Below, in pieces: positions 24,543 through 33,630 of a DNA stretch of 64,000 nt. The position numbers were made by a program, and so were the translations under genes. How positions within the stretch are numbered: the stretch's first letter is position 1; each line of letters opens with the position of its first letter. The notes beneath the pieces are model-generated. The model saw only the letters and a program-made list of their open reading frames with translations, was not told the DNA's origin and ran no database searches. Origin of the DNA: Desertibaculum subflavum (GTDB lineage: Bacteria; Pseudomonadota; Alphaproteobacteria; Ferrovibrionales; Ferrovibrionaceae); the NCBI GenBank assembly GCA_003576705.1, contig QOZS01000020.1, forward strand, positions 29,646 to 93,645. The letters run 5' to 3'.

Positions 24543-25478
24543 TCAGAATCCGCCCGCCGCCGAGCGTTCGCCCTGCGCGCGGCGAATCGCGTGAAACCCC
24601 TCGACGGTATGCCGGATGATATCCGCCACGGGCAGCACCTCGTGGATCAGCCCGGCGGTCTGGCCGGCAAGGCCGACCGACGCCTCCATGTCGCCGCCGA
24701 AATAAAGGTCCCGTACGGTCTTAAGGGCGCTGCGGTCCATCACGCCTGCCTCGGCAAAGGCCAGCGACGTCTGCGTCTTCAAGGCGCGAACGCAGGGCGT
24801 GCCCTTGCGGTTCAGCATCACCGTGCCGGTATCCGGCGCATCGACGATCGCTTGCTTGTAATTGCCGTGCACCGGACTCTCGGCAGAGGAAACGAAGCGC
24901 GTGCCCATCTGGATGCCTTCGGCGCCGAGCGCGAAGGCCGCCGCCATGCCGCGGCCGTCGCAGATCCCGCCGGCGGCGATCAGCGGCACGTCGACCTTCT
25001 CGCGCACCGCCTGCAGCAGGACCAGGGTCGAGACGTCGTCCGGATTCTTGAAGCCGCCGCCCTCGCCGCCCTCCACGACGAGGCCGTCGACGCCGGCATC
25101 GACCGCCTTCACCGCCGCCGCCAGCGTCGGCACCACGTGATAGACGATCAGCCCGGCGCCCTTGAGCGGGCCGATCAGCTTGGCCGGCGAACCCGCCGAG
25201 GTGGTGACGAACTTGACCCCGCTCTCGATCACATAGTCGACGATCTTCGCATCGCGCAGGAACAGCAGCGGCAGGTTGACGGCGAACGGCTTGTCGGTCA
25301 GCTCGCGCATCTTCCGCATCTCGGCGGCGCAGGCCTCGGTCTCGCCCGACGAGGTCTCGATGACGCCGAGCGCGCCGGCATTCGAGACCGCGCTGGCGAG
25401 CTGCGACCGCGCGATCCACCCCATCGGCGCCTGCACGATCGGATAGCGCACCCCCGTATGCGCCAGCACCCGGTTCAT
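24543..25478 (-). CDS. Nitronate monooxygenase (2-nitropropane dioxygenase family)
   Basis: The 311-residue FMN-binding TIM barrel starts with YPIVQAPMGW and includes V-V-E-G-G-E-G-G-G-F, AAGGI and GTRFVSSAESPVH, the FMN-phosphate and flavin contacts of the family. These enzymes oxidise alkyl nitronates such as propionate-3-nitronate; the same fold includes FabK enoyl reductases. The extra conserved histidine in SPVHGNYK suits the monooxygenase branch. It lies 34 bases downstream of the acyl-CoA ligase gene on the same strand and may be cotranscribed. Confidence 0.85.
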   Translation of the reverse strand: MNRVLAHTGVRYPIVQAPMGWIARSQLASAVSNAGALGVIETSSGETEACAAEMRKMRELTDKPFAVNLPLLFLRDAKIVDYVIESGVKFVTTSAGSPAKLIGPLKGAGLIVYHVVPTLAAAVKAVDAGVDGLVVEGGEGGGFKNPDDVSTLVLLQAVREKVDVPLIAAGGICDGRGMAAAFALGAEGIQMGTRFVSSAESPVHGNYKQAIVDAPDTGTVMLNRKGTPCVRALKTQTSLAFAEAGVMDRSALKTVRDLYFGGDMEASVGLAGQTAGLIHEVLPVADIIRHTVEGFHAIRRAQGERSAAGGF

Positions 25479-25512
25479 CTCGTCCCCTTCCCTCTTGTAG
25501 CGTGGCCGACCT

Positions 25513-27156
25513 CTACTCCGCCGCGTCGGCGCCGGGGAAGCGGTAGTCCTTGAAATCCTGGCGCAGCTTGGTCTTGAGCAGCTTGCCGGTCGCCGTGTGC
25601 GGCAGATCCTTCACGAACACCACATCGTCCGGCAGCCACCATTTGGCGACGCGGCCTTCCAGGAACTTGAGAAGGTCCTCGCGGCTGACATCCATGTCCT
25701 TCTTCGTCACCACGATGAGGAGCGGCCGTTCCTGCCATTTCGGATGGGCTATGCCGATCACCGCCGCCTCCGCGACGGCCGGATGGCCGACCGCCTCGTT
25801 CTCCAGGTCGATCGAGGAGATCCACTCGCCGCCCGACTTGATCACGTCCTTGGAGCGGTCGGTGATCTGCATGTAGCCGTCGGGATCGAGCGTGGCGACG
25901 TCGCCGGTCTTGAACCAGTTGTCCTTGTCCAGGATCTGGCCGCCCTCGCCCTTGAAATAGCCGGCGGTGATCCAGGGCCCGCGCACCACCAGGTCGCCGA
26001 AGGCCTTGCCGTCGCGCGACAGCTCCCTGCCCTCGTCGTCGATGATCTTCATCTCGACGCCGTAGACAGCACGGCCCTGCTTCACCTGCACGTCGATCCG
26101 CTTGTCGAAGGGCGTTCCGGCATGCTTGGGCAGCAGGTTGCCGGTGGTGCCGAGCGGGCTCATTTCTGTCATGCCCCAGGCATGGATGGTGCTGGCGCCG
26201 AACTGCTTCTCGAACCGCTCGATCATCGAGCGCGGCGCCGCGGAGCCGCCGATGACGACACGCTGCAGGTCCGGCAGTTTCGCATCCGGGTTCTGATCGA
26301 GATAGCCGAACAGCATCAGCCACACGGTCGGCACGCCGGCCGTCATGGTGACCTTCTCCTGCGACAACAGCTCGTAGACGCTCTTGCCGTCGAGATGCTG
26401 GCCGGGCAGCACCAGCTTGGCGCCCGACATGCAGGCGCCATAGGGAATGCCCCAGGCATTGGCGTGGAACAGCGGCACGATGACGAGGATGCTGTCGGCG
26501 GAATTGACGCCGAGCACGTCCTTCATGCAGACCGCGAAGGAATGCAGCACCGTGGAGCGGTGCGAATAGAGCACGCCCTTGGGATTGCCGGTGGTGCCCG
26601 AGGTGTAGCAGAGCGACGAGGCGGTGTTCTCGTCGAAGACCGGCCAGGTGAGCTCATCGCTCTCCCTGGCGATCAGCGTCTCGTAAGCGATCGCGTTCGG
26701 CAGCGTGCACTTCTGCATATGGGCTTCGTCGGTCATGACGATGTAGCCCTTCACCGGCTTCAGCGCCGGGGCGAGCTTTTCGAGCAGAGGCACGAAGGTC
26801 AGGTCGACGAAGATGTACTGATCCTCGGCGTGGTTGACGATGTACTCGATCTGCTCCGGGAACAGCCGCGGGTTGATGGTGTGGAGCACGGCGCCGATGC
26901 CCGACACGCCGTAATAGAGCTCCATGTGGCGGTAGCCGTTCCAGGCCAAGGTACCGATGCGATCGCCGTGCTTGACGCCGAGGCGGGTCAGCGCATTGGC
27001 CACCTGCTTGGCGCGCCGGTTCAACTCACGGTAGTTGGTGCGGTGGATCGGCCCCTCGACCGTCTTGGAGACGATCTCGCGGTCGCCATGGTAGAGCGCC
27101 GCATATTCGATCAAGGACGAGATCAGGAGCGGCGCGTTCTGCATCAGGCCTTGCAT
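25513..27156 (-). CDS. Medium/long-chain acyl-CoA ligase (AMP-binding)
   Basis: The 547-residue ANL-superfamily enzyme activates a carboxylic acid to its CoA thioester through an acyl-adenylate. The P-loop motif is [12 protein letters not shown]. Other signatures are the hinge region [14 protein letters not shown] followed by [15 protein letters not shown], and the catalytic lysine in [10 protein letters not shown]. The length and the [10 protein letters not shown] start match the AlkK/FadD3-like branch of medium-chain ligases. It could feed the acyl-CoA dehydrogenases in this window, but there is no direct link. It is divergent from the TPR gene at 27428. Confidence 0.88.
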   Translation of the reverse strand: MQGLMQNAPLLISSLIEYAALYHGDREIVSKTVEGPIHRTNYRELNRRAKQVANALTRLGVKHGDRIGTLAWNGYRHMELYYGVSGIGAVLHTINPRLFPEQIEYIVNHAEDQYIFVDLTFVPLLEKLAPALKPVKGYIVMTDEAHMQKCTLPNAIAYETLIARESDELTWPVFDENTASSLCYTSGTTGNPKGVLYSHRSTVLHSFAVCMKDVLGVNSADSILVIVPLFHANAWGIPYGACMSGAKLVLPGQHLDGKSVYELLSQEKVTMTAGVPTVWLMLFGYLDQNPDAKLPDLQRVVIGGSAAPRSMIERFEKQFGASTIHAWGMTEMSPLGTTGNLLPKHAGTPFDKRIDVQVKQGRAVYGVEMKIIDDEGRELSRDGKAFGDLVVRGPWITAGYFKGEGGQILDKDNWFKTGDVATLDPDGYMQITDRSKDVIKSGGEWISSIDLENEAVGHPAVAEAAVIGIAHPKWQERPLLIVVTKKDMDVSREDLLKFLEGRVAKWWLPDDVVFVKDLPHTATGKLLKTKLRQDFKDYRFPGADAAE

Positions 27157-27427
27157 GGCCTTCCTCCCGGTAAGACGGATTTGGTATGTCTGCAGCGGTT
27201 ATAGCGGCCCGCCCGAAGACCGCAAAGCGGGCCGAACGCCGCAATCCGGCGGCCCCCGAGGCGCTGACTGGCGGCGGCGCGGCCCGCTTCCGCGGGCGGC
27301 CCGGAAGGCCGCAGAACGAGGTATTCTGCGGCCATGTGAACGGGTTCATACCGTCGGCCGGCGCCGATGATTACCGATGGTGCCCGAAGCCGGGCGTCGG
27401 GGCCGGCCGCCAATCAGGAGATGCGAC
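27157..27427. promoter_or_regulatory. Divergent intergenic region with two hairpins
   Basis: The 271 bases between the acyl-CoA ligase and the TPR gene contain GCCCGC-TTCC-GCGGGC (27282-27297). They also contain a perfect 10-base inverted repeat, GGCCGCAGAA-N7-TTCTGCGGCC (27307-27333). Either may be an operator or an RNA hairpin. AGGAG before the ATG at 27428 is the ribosome site of the TPR gene. No coding sequence is evident. Confidence 0.4.
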
Positions 27428-28738
27428 ATGACCCGTACCGACCATCGCGGCGACGCGATCACCGGTGCCACCGAGACGGCGCTTTCGTCCTATGAGAAGG
27501 CCGTGGGTGAGCTGCAGCGCTATATCGGCAATCCTTTCGAGACCGTCGATGCCGCCATCGCGGAGGCGCCGGCCTTTACGATGGCGCATCTGCTGAAGGC
27601 GCATCTCTTCCTGTCCGGCGCCGAGTTACCCGGCGTGGCTGCGGCCAAGGAAGCGGTCGCGGCGGCCAAGCGGCTTCCGGCGAACGAGCGCGAGAAGCTC
27701 CACATCGCCGCGGCCGACGCCCTGATCGAAGGCGAGTACGAACGCGCCGAAGCACGCTTCGAGGATATCCTGACGCGGTATCCCCGCGACGCGCTGGCGT
27801 TGCAGATGGGGCATCTGTTCGACTTCTATCGCGGCGATGCGCGCAACCTGCGCGATCGCGTGGCCCGCGTGCTGCATGCCTGGAGGTCGAGCGACCCCGG
27901 CTACCACGCCGTGCTCGGCATGTACTCCTTCGGCCTCGAGGAATGCGGCCAGTACGGCAAGGCGGAGGAGATCGGCTGCAGCGCATTGGCACTGGAGCCG
28001 CGCGACAACTGGGCCCACCATGCCGTCGCCCATGTGCTGGAGATGGAAGGCCGGCGGGACGAAGGCGTCAAGTGGATGGCGAGCCGCGAGACCCACTGGG
28101 CCACCGACAGCTTCTTCAGCGTGCACAACTGGTGGCACTACGCGCTCTATCACCTGGACGAGGACCGGGAGGCCGAGGCGCTCCGCCTCTATGACGGCCC
28201 GATCCGCCAGGCCCGCTCCACCGTCATGCTCGACATGATCGACGCCTCGGCCATGCTGTGGCGGATGTATCTGCGCGGCATCGACCTCGGCAGCCGCTGG
28301 CAGGAGCTTGCCGAAGCCTGGGCGCCGGTCGCCGAGGACGGGCTCTATGCCTTCAACGACGTGCACGCGGTGATGGCCTTTGTCGGCGCCGGCCGGCAGG
28401 ACATGGTCGAAAAGGTGCTCGCAAGCCTGCGCCGCACGCTCGATCGCGGCGGCAGCAACCGGGCCATGGTGCGCGAGGTCGGCCTGCCGGTCGCACTGGC
28501 GCTCAGTGCCTTCGGCCGCGGCCGCTACGGCGAGACTGTGGAGCAGCTGCGCGACCTGCGCCCGATCGCCAACCGCTTCGGCGGCAGCCATGCCCAGCGC
28601 GACCTGCTCGACCTGACCTTGATCGAGGCGGCGCGCCGCGACAAGCAGACCGGGCTGCTGCGCAACCTGACAGCCGAGCGCATCGCGGCGAAGCGCCACC
28701 CGGCACCGCTCGCGCTGCGCTACCGCGAGGCCGCCTAA
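27428..28738 (+). CDS. TPR protein, TTC38-like family
   Basis: The 436-residue all-helical protein has tetratricopeptide-type repeats. The segment H-A-V-A-H-V-L-E-M-E-G-R with the later VHNWWHYALYHLDE is the characteristic core of the tetratricopeptide repeat protein 38 family found in bacteria and animals, whose biochemical role is unknown. No signal peptide is present, so it is probably cytoplasmic. The start was chosen at the ATG preceded by AGGAG rather than the further upstream open frame. It overlaps the convergent next gene by 4 bases. Confidence 0.78.
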   Translation: MTRTDHRGDAITGATETALSSYEKAVGELQRYIGNPFETVDAAIAEAPAFTMAHLLKAHLFLSGAELPGVAAAKEAVAAAKRLPANEREKLHIAAADALIEGEYERAEARFEDILTRYPRDALALQMGHLFDFYRGDARNLRDRVARVLHAWRSSDPGYHAVLGMYSFGLEECGQYGKAEEIGCSALALEPRDNWAHHAVAHVLEMEGRRDEGVKWMASRETHWATDSFFSVHNWWHYALYHLDEDREAEALRLYDGPIRQARSTVMLDMIDASAMLWRMYLRGIDLGSRWQELAEAWAPVAEDGLYAFNDVHAVMAFVGAGRQDMVEKVLASLRRTLDRGGSNRAMVREVGLPVALALSAFGRGRYGETVEQLRDLRPIANRFGGSHAQRDLLDLTLIEAARRDKQTGLLRNLTAERIAAKRHPAPLALRYREAA

Positions 28739-29229
28739 ACGTAGGCGGCGAAACGGCCGCAGACCACCGCGGCCAGCCAGGCGAGCACCGAGATGCCGGC
28801 GGCGAGACGGGCGCTCGCCGGCACTTCGCCGCCCCAGCCCGCGATACGCCGGTAGCTGCCGGCGTGGAACAGCGCCAGGTTCAGGAAGGCGATGACGATG
28901 GCCGCGAACTTGGCCTGGAAGATGGGGTTCACCACGTAGGCGCTGGCCTCCGTGCTGAACAGCAGGAAACCGGTCGGCAGCGCGATCGCCAGACCGGTTC
29001 GGGCCAGCGGCAGCGCAAGCAGCGCGGCCTCCGCCGGTCTGCCCGCCCAGTTCACGCCGAGCAGGCGCAGGTCGAACACCGCGACGCTGCCGAACAGCAG
29101 CGCGATACCGAGCACGTGCAGCACGTTGGCAGCGGGATAGATCCAGATCGAGGCGCGGATCGCGGCGGCAAAGGCCGAGCGCTCCAGCGCCAGCGCCCAG
29201 GCGACGGCGCTCGCCGCCTCTTGCTCCAT
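28735..29229 (-). CDS. Four-helix integral membrane protein, DUF6644-like
   Basis: The 164-residue protein has about four hydrophobic helices: ANVLHVLGIALLFGSVAVFD, AALLALPLARTGLAIALPTG, FAAIVIAFLNLALFHAG and a C-terminal LAAGISVLAWLAAVVCG. Conserved His and Tyr residues near the ends of helices 1 and 3 (L-H-V-L, L-F-H-A-G) could bind heme, as in cytochrome b-like membrane proteins, but that is a guess. It lies 8 bases downstream of the DUF6152-like gene. The two families are frequently adjacent. Confidence 0.7.
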   Translation of the reverse strand: MEQEAASAVAWALALERSAFAAAIRASIWIYPAANVLHVLGIALLFGSVAVFDLRLLGVNWAGRPAEAALLALPLARTGLAIALPTGFLLFSTEASAYVVNPIFQAKFAAIVIAFLNLALFHAGSYRRIAGWGGEVPASARLAAGISVLAWLAAVVCGRFAAYV

Positions 29230-29237
29230 CCCGGCGG

Positions 29238-29591
29238 CTAGCGAAGCTCGACGGTCTTGCCGTCGATGGTGACGCGCTCGGCGCGCAGCTCGGCCGTCTC
29301 GCTGCGGTGGGCATAGCCGACCACCGTCGCCTGCTTGCCCGGCGCCAGCATGGCGGGCGGCAGCCCGCGCAGCTCCATGCGCGATGGCGGCGCCAGGATG
29401 ACCGTCCACATCTTACCCGGCGCCTCGAGCTTCAGCGTGCCGTGCGGATTCTGGTAGGTGCTCTCGGCGATCTTGCCGGTCAGCGTCAACGCCTTGCTGG
29501 AATCGTAACTGCCCCAGCCGTGATGCGCCGTCGATGGCGCCGCGGCCAATCCGACCAATGTGGCGATCAGACCGATCTGCAACATGCGCAT
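29238..29591 (-). CDS. Secreted DUF6152-family protein
   Basis: The 117-residue product has a signal peptide (LQIGLIATLVGLAAAPSTA) and begins its mature part H-H-G-W-G-S-Y-D, the family signature. An OB-fold-like beta domain follows (LTLTGKIAESTYQNPHG, TVVGYAHRS). The function is unknown; copper- or nickel-associated roles have been suggested for similar small beta proteins only on the strength of the histidine start. ATG at 29591 has GGAGG 9 bases upstream and is the chosen start; ATG at 29585 is an alternative. Confidence 0.72.
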   Translation of the reverse strand: MRMLQIGLIATLVGLAAAPSTAHHGWGSYDSSKALTLTGKIAESTYQNPHGTLKLEAPGKMWTVILAPPSRMELRGLPPAMLAPGKQATVVGYAHRSETAELRAERVTIDGKTVELR

Positions 29592-29700
29592 GATCCGTGC
29601 CTCCGATCCGTCATGGCTCGGATCATAGCCGCATTGGTCGGCCGTTGCCGAGACCGACCTGCTGTGCCTTGATGGTGGCAGCAACCGATGGGGTAAGCGC

Positions 29701-30207
29701 GTGCCGCCGCAGGACCGCGAGCGACTGATTGCGACGCTGCCGCAGCTGACGGCCTATGCGCTGGCGCTGGTGCGCGGCGCCGAGCGGGCGCGCGATCTGG
29801 TGCAGGAGACTGCTTTGCGCGCGTTGGGCGCCCGCAACATCCCGCGCGAGCCCGCCGCCTTCCGTTCCTGGCTGTTCGCCATCCTGCGCAATGCGGCCAT
29901 CGACGCTTTTCGCCGCGAGCGGCTGGAGGCTGGCGAGCCTGCGCCGCCGCCACCCATTCCCTGGCCGGTCGACGACAGCCGGATCGCTGCGATCACCGTG
30001 CGCCAGGGTTTGGCCGCGCTTGGGCCCGAGGCGCGGGAGATCCTGGTCCTGGTCGATGTCGCGGGCTTCACCTATGCCGAAGCCGCCGAGTTTCTCGGCG
30101 TCCCGACCGGCACGGTGATGAGCCGGTTGAGCCGCGCCCGCGCCGCGATGCTGGCGGCGATCGGCGAAACCACGGTGCACCCATTGAGGACGCGCCATGG
30201 CAGGTGA
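29701..30207 (+). CDS. ECF-family RNA polymerase sigma factor
   Basis: The 168-residue protein has ECF sigma region 2 (LVQETALRALGA) and region 4 (FTYAEAAEFLGVPTGTVMSRLSRARAAM). The start is the GTG at 29701. It overlaps the anti-sigma gene by 11 bases, the usual sign of a cognate pair. The genes for a sulfite dehydrogenase and a cytochrome c follow. That arrangement recalls the Sinorhizobium RpoE1/RpoE4 systems, which respond to sulfite, so sulfite or related sulfur stress is the suggested signal. Confidence 0.9.
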   Translation: MPPQDRERLIATLPQLTAYALALVRGAERARDLVQETALRALGARNIPREPAAFRSWLFAILRNAAIDAFRRERLEAGEPAPPPPIPWPVDDSRIAAITVRQGLAALGPEAREILVLVDVAGFTYAEAAEFLGVPTGTVMSRLSRARAAMLAAIGETTVHPLRTRHGR

Positions 30208-30946
30208 TCCGCCGCTGTCGCCGGACTGGGTGACATTGAACGCCTATGTCGATGGTGAGCTCAGCCCCGGCGAACACGCCGCCGTCGCCGCTGCCATCGC
30301 ATCCGATGCGGAGTTGGCGCGCCGGGTGGCGAGCCTGGCCCGCTTGCGGGTCGCGACCGCGGAAGCGTTCGCCGCCGAGATCGACGGCATCGCGATGCCG
30401 AGCGTGCCCGCCTCGGCGATCCGGCCGCGCTACCGCCGGGCCGGCCTTGCGGCGGCGGCAGTGCTGGCCCTTGCCGTGTCGATGCTGGCGTGGTGGACGC
30501 TCGATCGCCCGGACGATCAGGCCCTGCAGGCGCATCTCGGATGGGCGGCAGCGCCGGAGCATTCGGTGATCGCCGCCGCCCAGCGCGGCGCGATCGAGAT
30601 TCCGGACCTGGCCGATGCCGGCCTCCGGGTGGCCCATGTCGCGGCGACCGGGGACACGATGCATATCGGCTATCTCGGCAGCCGGGGTTGCCGGGTCAGC
30701 CTCTGGGTCACGCCGGACGACGAGGTCCGGACCCGGCGTGACGAGCGGCAGGGCGATGCCCTGATCGCCCGCTGGTCCTATGGCGGCCACAGCTACGCGG
30801 CGATTGCCACCGGCATGCCGGCCGCGCGCTTCGCCGTCATCGCGTCGAGCCTCGAACAGGCGACGATCGAGCGCCGCATGCCGGACGATGCGACCCGCCT
30901 CGCCCTGCAATCCGGGCGCGATCAGAGCGCGCCCTGCCTGGGATAG
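30197..30946 (+). CDS. Membrane anti-sigma factor
   Basis: The 249-residue protein has a short N-terminal sigma-binding region (NAYVDGELSPGEHAAVAAAI), then one membrane helix (about residues 82-101) and a periplasmic domain of about 145 residues. The H-x3-C-x2-C zinc motif of ZAS anti-sigmas is absent. The helical N-terminus with D-G-E-L is still of anti-sigma type. A cysteine pair in the C-terminal domain (GCRVS and APCLG) could respond to redox or sulfur compounds, which is an inference. Confidence 0.8.
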   Translation: MAGDPPLSPDWVTLNAYVDGELSPGEHAAVAAAIASDAELARRVASLARLRVATAEAFAAEIDGIAMPSVPASAIRPRYRRAGLAAAAVLALAVSMLAWWTLDRPDDQALQAHLGWAAAPEHSVIAAAQRGAIEIPDLADAGLRVAHVAATGDTMHIGYLGSRGCRVSLWVTPDDEVRTRRDERQGDALIARWSYGGHSYAAIATGMPAARFAVIASSLEQATIERRMPDDATRLALQSGRDQSAPCLG

Positions 30947-30953
30947 AGGTCTA

Positions 30954-30983
30954 GGGAATAAATCGCGGACCTCATCCGTCTTA
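30954..30983 (+). promoter_or_regulatory. ECF-type promoter candidate before the sulfite dehydrogenase gene
   Basis: GGGAATAAA (30954-30962) followed by CGTCTTA (30977-30983) gives GGAAT-N17-CGTC, the general form of ECF sigma promoters. It lies between the anti-sigma gene and the dehydrogenase gene, which would let the cognate sigma drive the enzyme genes. The exact specificity is unknown. Confidence 0.4.
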
Positions 30984-31037
30984 CCTCTATCCGCGCCCCC
31001 ATCCGGCGGGCGGCGCGGCCATGAAGGGGAGGCAGGG

Positions 31038-32381
31038 ATGGCGCGGAAACCCGAGCGCAGCATCGAAGAGCTGTACGAGAACGATCCCGAGCGAGCGGAT
31101 GCGATCGTCTTCGGGCGCAGGACCGGGGTCGGCCGGCGCGGCTTTCTGAAGGGCGCTGGCCTCGCCGCCATGGGCGCCGCTGTCGGCGGCACCATTCCCT
31201 TTGCCGGACGGATGCCGGGCGGGATGATTCCGGAGGCCCTCGCCCAGGCCGCGCCGGGGGCGGCGCCGGCCGGCCCCAAGATCCTGAAATTCGACGGCAA
31301 GCAGGACGTCCTGGTCGTCCTGGGCGAGAAGCCCCTGGTGGCGGAGACGCCCGAGCACCATCTCGACGACGACACCACGCCGAATTCCAAGTTCTTTATC
31401 CGCAACAACGGCGGGCTGCCGGAGCCGCCCAAGGATCCCGATGCCTGGAAGCTGACGATCGACGGCGAGGTGAACAACCCGCTGGAGATCACGCTGGGCG
31501 ATCTGAAGAAGCGCTTTCAGCCGGTCGACTCCTACATGGTGTTGGAATGCGGCGGCAACGGGCGGGCGCAGTTCAATCCGCCGGCGCGCGGCAATCAATG
31601 GACCAATGGCGGCGTCGGCTGCGCGCGTTGGACCGGCGTCCGGCTGCGCGACGTGCTGCAGGCGGCCGGATTGAAGTCCACCGCCGTCCATACCGGGCAT
31701 ATGAGCGCCGACCCGCATCTCTCGGGCGAGCCCGGCAAGCTCACCACCTCGCGCGGCGTCCCCATCGCCAAGGCGATGGAAGAGCACAGCCTGATCGTCT
31801 GGGGCATGAACGGCGAGCCGCTGCCCAACGTGCACGGCTTCCCGGTCAGGCTTGTCATTCCCGGCTGGCCGGGCTCCGTCTCGAACAAGTGGCTGAACCG
31901 CATCTGGGTCCGCGACAAGGTGCATGACGGCCCGGGCATGGGCGGCACGTCCTACAGCGTCGCCATCAAGCCGATGATTCCCGGCGGCAAGGCCGACAAC
32001 AAGAACTTCCGCTCGCTGGAATCGATGCCGGTGCGCGCTCTCGTCACCAGCCCGGCGAATGGCACCGAGCTTCCCGCCGGCACGCGCGAGCTCAACGTAC
32101 GGGGCAAGGCTTGGGCCGGCGATGTGGCCGTCAGCCGAGTCGACATCTCGGTCGATTTCGGCGCCACCTGGCAGCCGACCCAGCTGACCCAGCCACGCAA
32201 TCGGTACGACTGGTACCGCTGGCAGGCGAAGGTCAAAGTGCCGAGCGAGGGCTACTACGAAGTCTGGGCGCGCGGCACCGACCAGAACGGCAAGATGCAG
32301 CCGCATCTGGCCGGCAACTGGAACCCGCAAGGGTATGGCGCCAATGCCATGCACCGGGTGGCGCTGCTGATCCCCAGCTGA
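31038..32381 (+). CDS. Tat-exported molybdenum sulfite dehydrogenase (SorT/SoxC-like)
   Basis: The 447-residue protein carries a twin-arginine signal (G-R-R-G-F-L-K-G) followed by a hydrophobic Ala/Gly-rich segment. The mature part is a sulfite-oxidase-type molybdopterin domain with its Mo-ligating cysteine C171 in VLECGGNGRAQFNPP. The C-terminal Mo-co dimerisation domain (about residues 345-447) is intact. The enzyme oxidises sulfite to sulfate in the periplasm, passing electrons to cytochrome c. The start was set at the ATG with GGGGAGG upstream, not at the longer open frame. The next gene supplies the likely electron acceptor. Confidence 0.88.
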   Translation: MARKPERSIEELYENDPERADAIVFGRRTGVGRRGFLKGAGLAAMGAAVGGTIPFAGRMPGGMIPEALAQAAPGAAPAGPKILKFDGKQDVLVVLGEKPLVAETPEHHLDDDTTPNSKFFIRNNGGLPEPPKDPDAWKLTIDGEVNNPLEITLGDLKKRFQPVDSYMVLECGGNGRAQFNPPARGNQWTNGGVGCARWTGVRLRDVLQAAGLKSTAVHTGHMSADPHLSGEPGKLTTSRGVPIAKAMEEHSLIVWGMNGEPLPNVHGFPVRLVIPGWPGSVSNKWLNRIWVRDKVHDGPGMGGTSYSVAIKPMIPGGKADNKNFRSLESMPVRALVTSPANGTELPAGTRELNVRGKAWAGDVAVSRVDISVDFGATWQPTQLTQPRNRYDWYRWQAKVKVPSEGYYEVWARGTDQNGKMQPHLAGNWNPQGYGANAMHRVALLIPS

Positions 32382-32387
32382 CGCCAC

Positions 32388-32819
32388 ATGACCTGGGGCA
32401 AGGTGATCGGCGGCGCGCTGGCGCTCGTCCTGGCGCTGATCGTGCTGGACAAGCAGGGCATGCTCCGCGCGCCGCCGCCGAAGCCGCGTCCCGCGGCGAC
32501 GGTTGCCGCCGCGCCGCCCGCCGCCGTGCCCGGGCCGGCATTCCGTCCGACGGAGGAGACGCCGGACGCCTTTCCCGACGGCAACGGGCGGGACGAGGCG
32601 TTCTATCTCTGCACCGGCTGTCACGGTACGGCGCTGGTCAAGGCGCAGGGCATGGGCCGCCAGCAATGGGACGACACCGTCAGCTGGATGGTCGAGAAGC
32701 ACAAGATGCCGGAGCCCGATCCGGCCACGCGCGGCCTGGTTCTCGACTATCTGGCGGCGGTCTTCCCGCCGCGCGCCCAGCAGCAGCGCGGCTGGGTCAA
32801 TCCCTTCGCCAATCGCTAG
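32388..32819 (+). CDS. Membrane-anchored or secreted c-type cytochrome
   Basis: The 143-residue protein has an N-terminal hydrophobic helix, a Pro/Ala-rich linker and one heme c site, C-T-G-C-H at about residue 78. The axial methionine is probably in H-K-M-P-E-P-D. It begins 6 bases after the sulfite dehydrogenase gene. It is therefore the likely electron acceptor, analogous to SorB or the small cytochrome of SoxCD. The domain is short and monoheme. Confidence 0.85.
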   Translation: MTWGKVIGGALALVLALIVLDKQGMLRAPPPKPRPAATVAAAPPAAVPGPAFRPTEETPDAFPDGNGRDEAFYLCTGCHGTALVKAQGMGRQQWDDTVSWMVEKHKMPEPDPATRGLVLDYLAAVFPPRAQQQRGWVNPFANR

Positions 32820-32822
32820 CGA

Positions 32823-33464
32823 TCAGTCCTCTGCCGCCGCCTTCAGCTGGCGGAACTCGTCGAGCGAAAGGCGCGGCATCTCGAACAGGTCGGTCGTGCG
32901 CGCGTACCAGCCGGTACCGTGCATGCGGCCGATCAGCCGCATCTTCTCGGTATGGACCCTCAGCTTCTCGGCATCGATCAGCTCGTCGCGAATATGCGCC
33001 GTCAGCACCTCGCCCACCACCAGGTTGCGACCGATGCCGAGCTCGAGATTGGCCAACCGTCGGCATTCGAAACTGACCGGCGATTCCGCGATCCGGGGCG
33101 GCCGGACCTTGAGCGAGGGAGCCGCGGTGAGGCCGGCCTCTTTCAGCTCGTCCACCTCGGGCGGGAAATCGACGGCGCAGATGTTCATGGCGTTCGCGAT
33201 ATCCTCGTCCACGAGGTTGACCACGAACTCGCCGGTATCGCGGATATTGCGGGCCGTATCCTTGAGCGCGCCGGGCACCGCGTTCACGCACATCATCACC
33301 GCCGCCGGCTCGTCGCAGACCGCGTTGAAGAAGCTGAACGGCGCTGCGTTGACGACCCCTTGCAGATCGACCGTGGTGGCGAGCGCGATGGGGCGGGGAA
33401 CCACGGTTGAGACCAGGAGCTTGTAGCGCTCGTGGGTGGTGAGCTTGGCATAGTCGATCTGCAT
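32823..33464 (-). CDS. Flavin reductase-like (FMN-binding split-barrel) protein
   Basis: The 213-residue protein matches the flavin reductase-like domain, with the opening LVSTVVPRPIALATTVD, N-A-A-P-F-S-F-F-N-A and the later NIRDTGEFVVNLVD. Family members reduce FMN with NAD(P)H for partner monooxygenases or act as flavin-binding reductases. The start is the ATG at 33464 with GGAGG upstream; the frame is open for much longer in front, but that stretch has no homology. It is convergent with the cytochrome gene, separated by 3 bases. Confidence 0.85.
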   Translation of the reverse strand: MQIDYAKLTTHERYKLLVSTVVPRPIALATTVDLQGVVNAAPFSFFNAVCDEPAAVMMCVNAVPGALKDTARNIRDTGEFVVNLVDEDIANAMNICAVDFPPEVDELKEAGLTAAPSLKVRPPRIAESPVSFECRRLANLELGIGRNLVVGEVLTAHIRDELIDAEKLRVHTEKMRLIGRMHGTGWYARTTDLFEMPRLSLDEFRQLKAAAED

Positions 33465-33630
33465 GCATCCTCCGCGGGCGGACGGGCCCGTTGACCTCAG
33501 GCTAGCAGCATTCGGGGCTTCCCCCGAGCGGCGGATGATGCAAGTCTGCGCCCCCCGCGCGCCATCGTGCCCGCCCCTCGCCGGCCCCCGTTCCCGGGAC
33601 CGGCCGCCGGCAATGACTTGAGGAGCCGCC

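Noticed and set aside
30987..32702. 571-codon minus-strand open frame opposite the sulfite dehydrogenase
   Set aside because: It mirrors a real gene with a clear Mo site, Tat signal and ribosome site; the antisense product shows no family.
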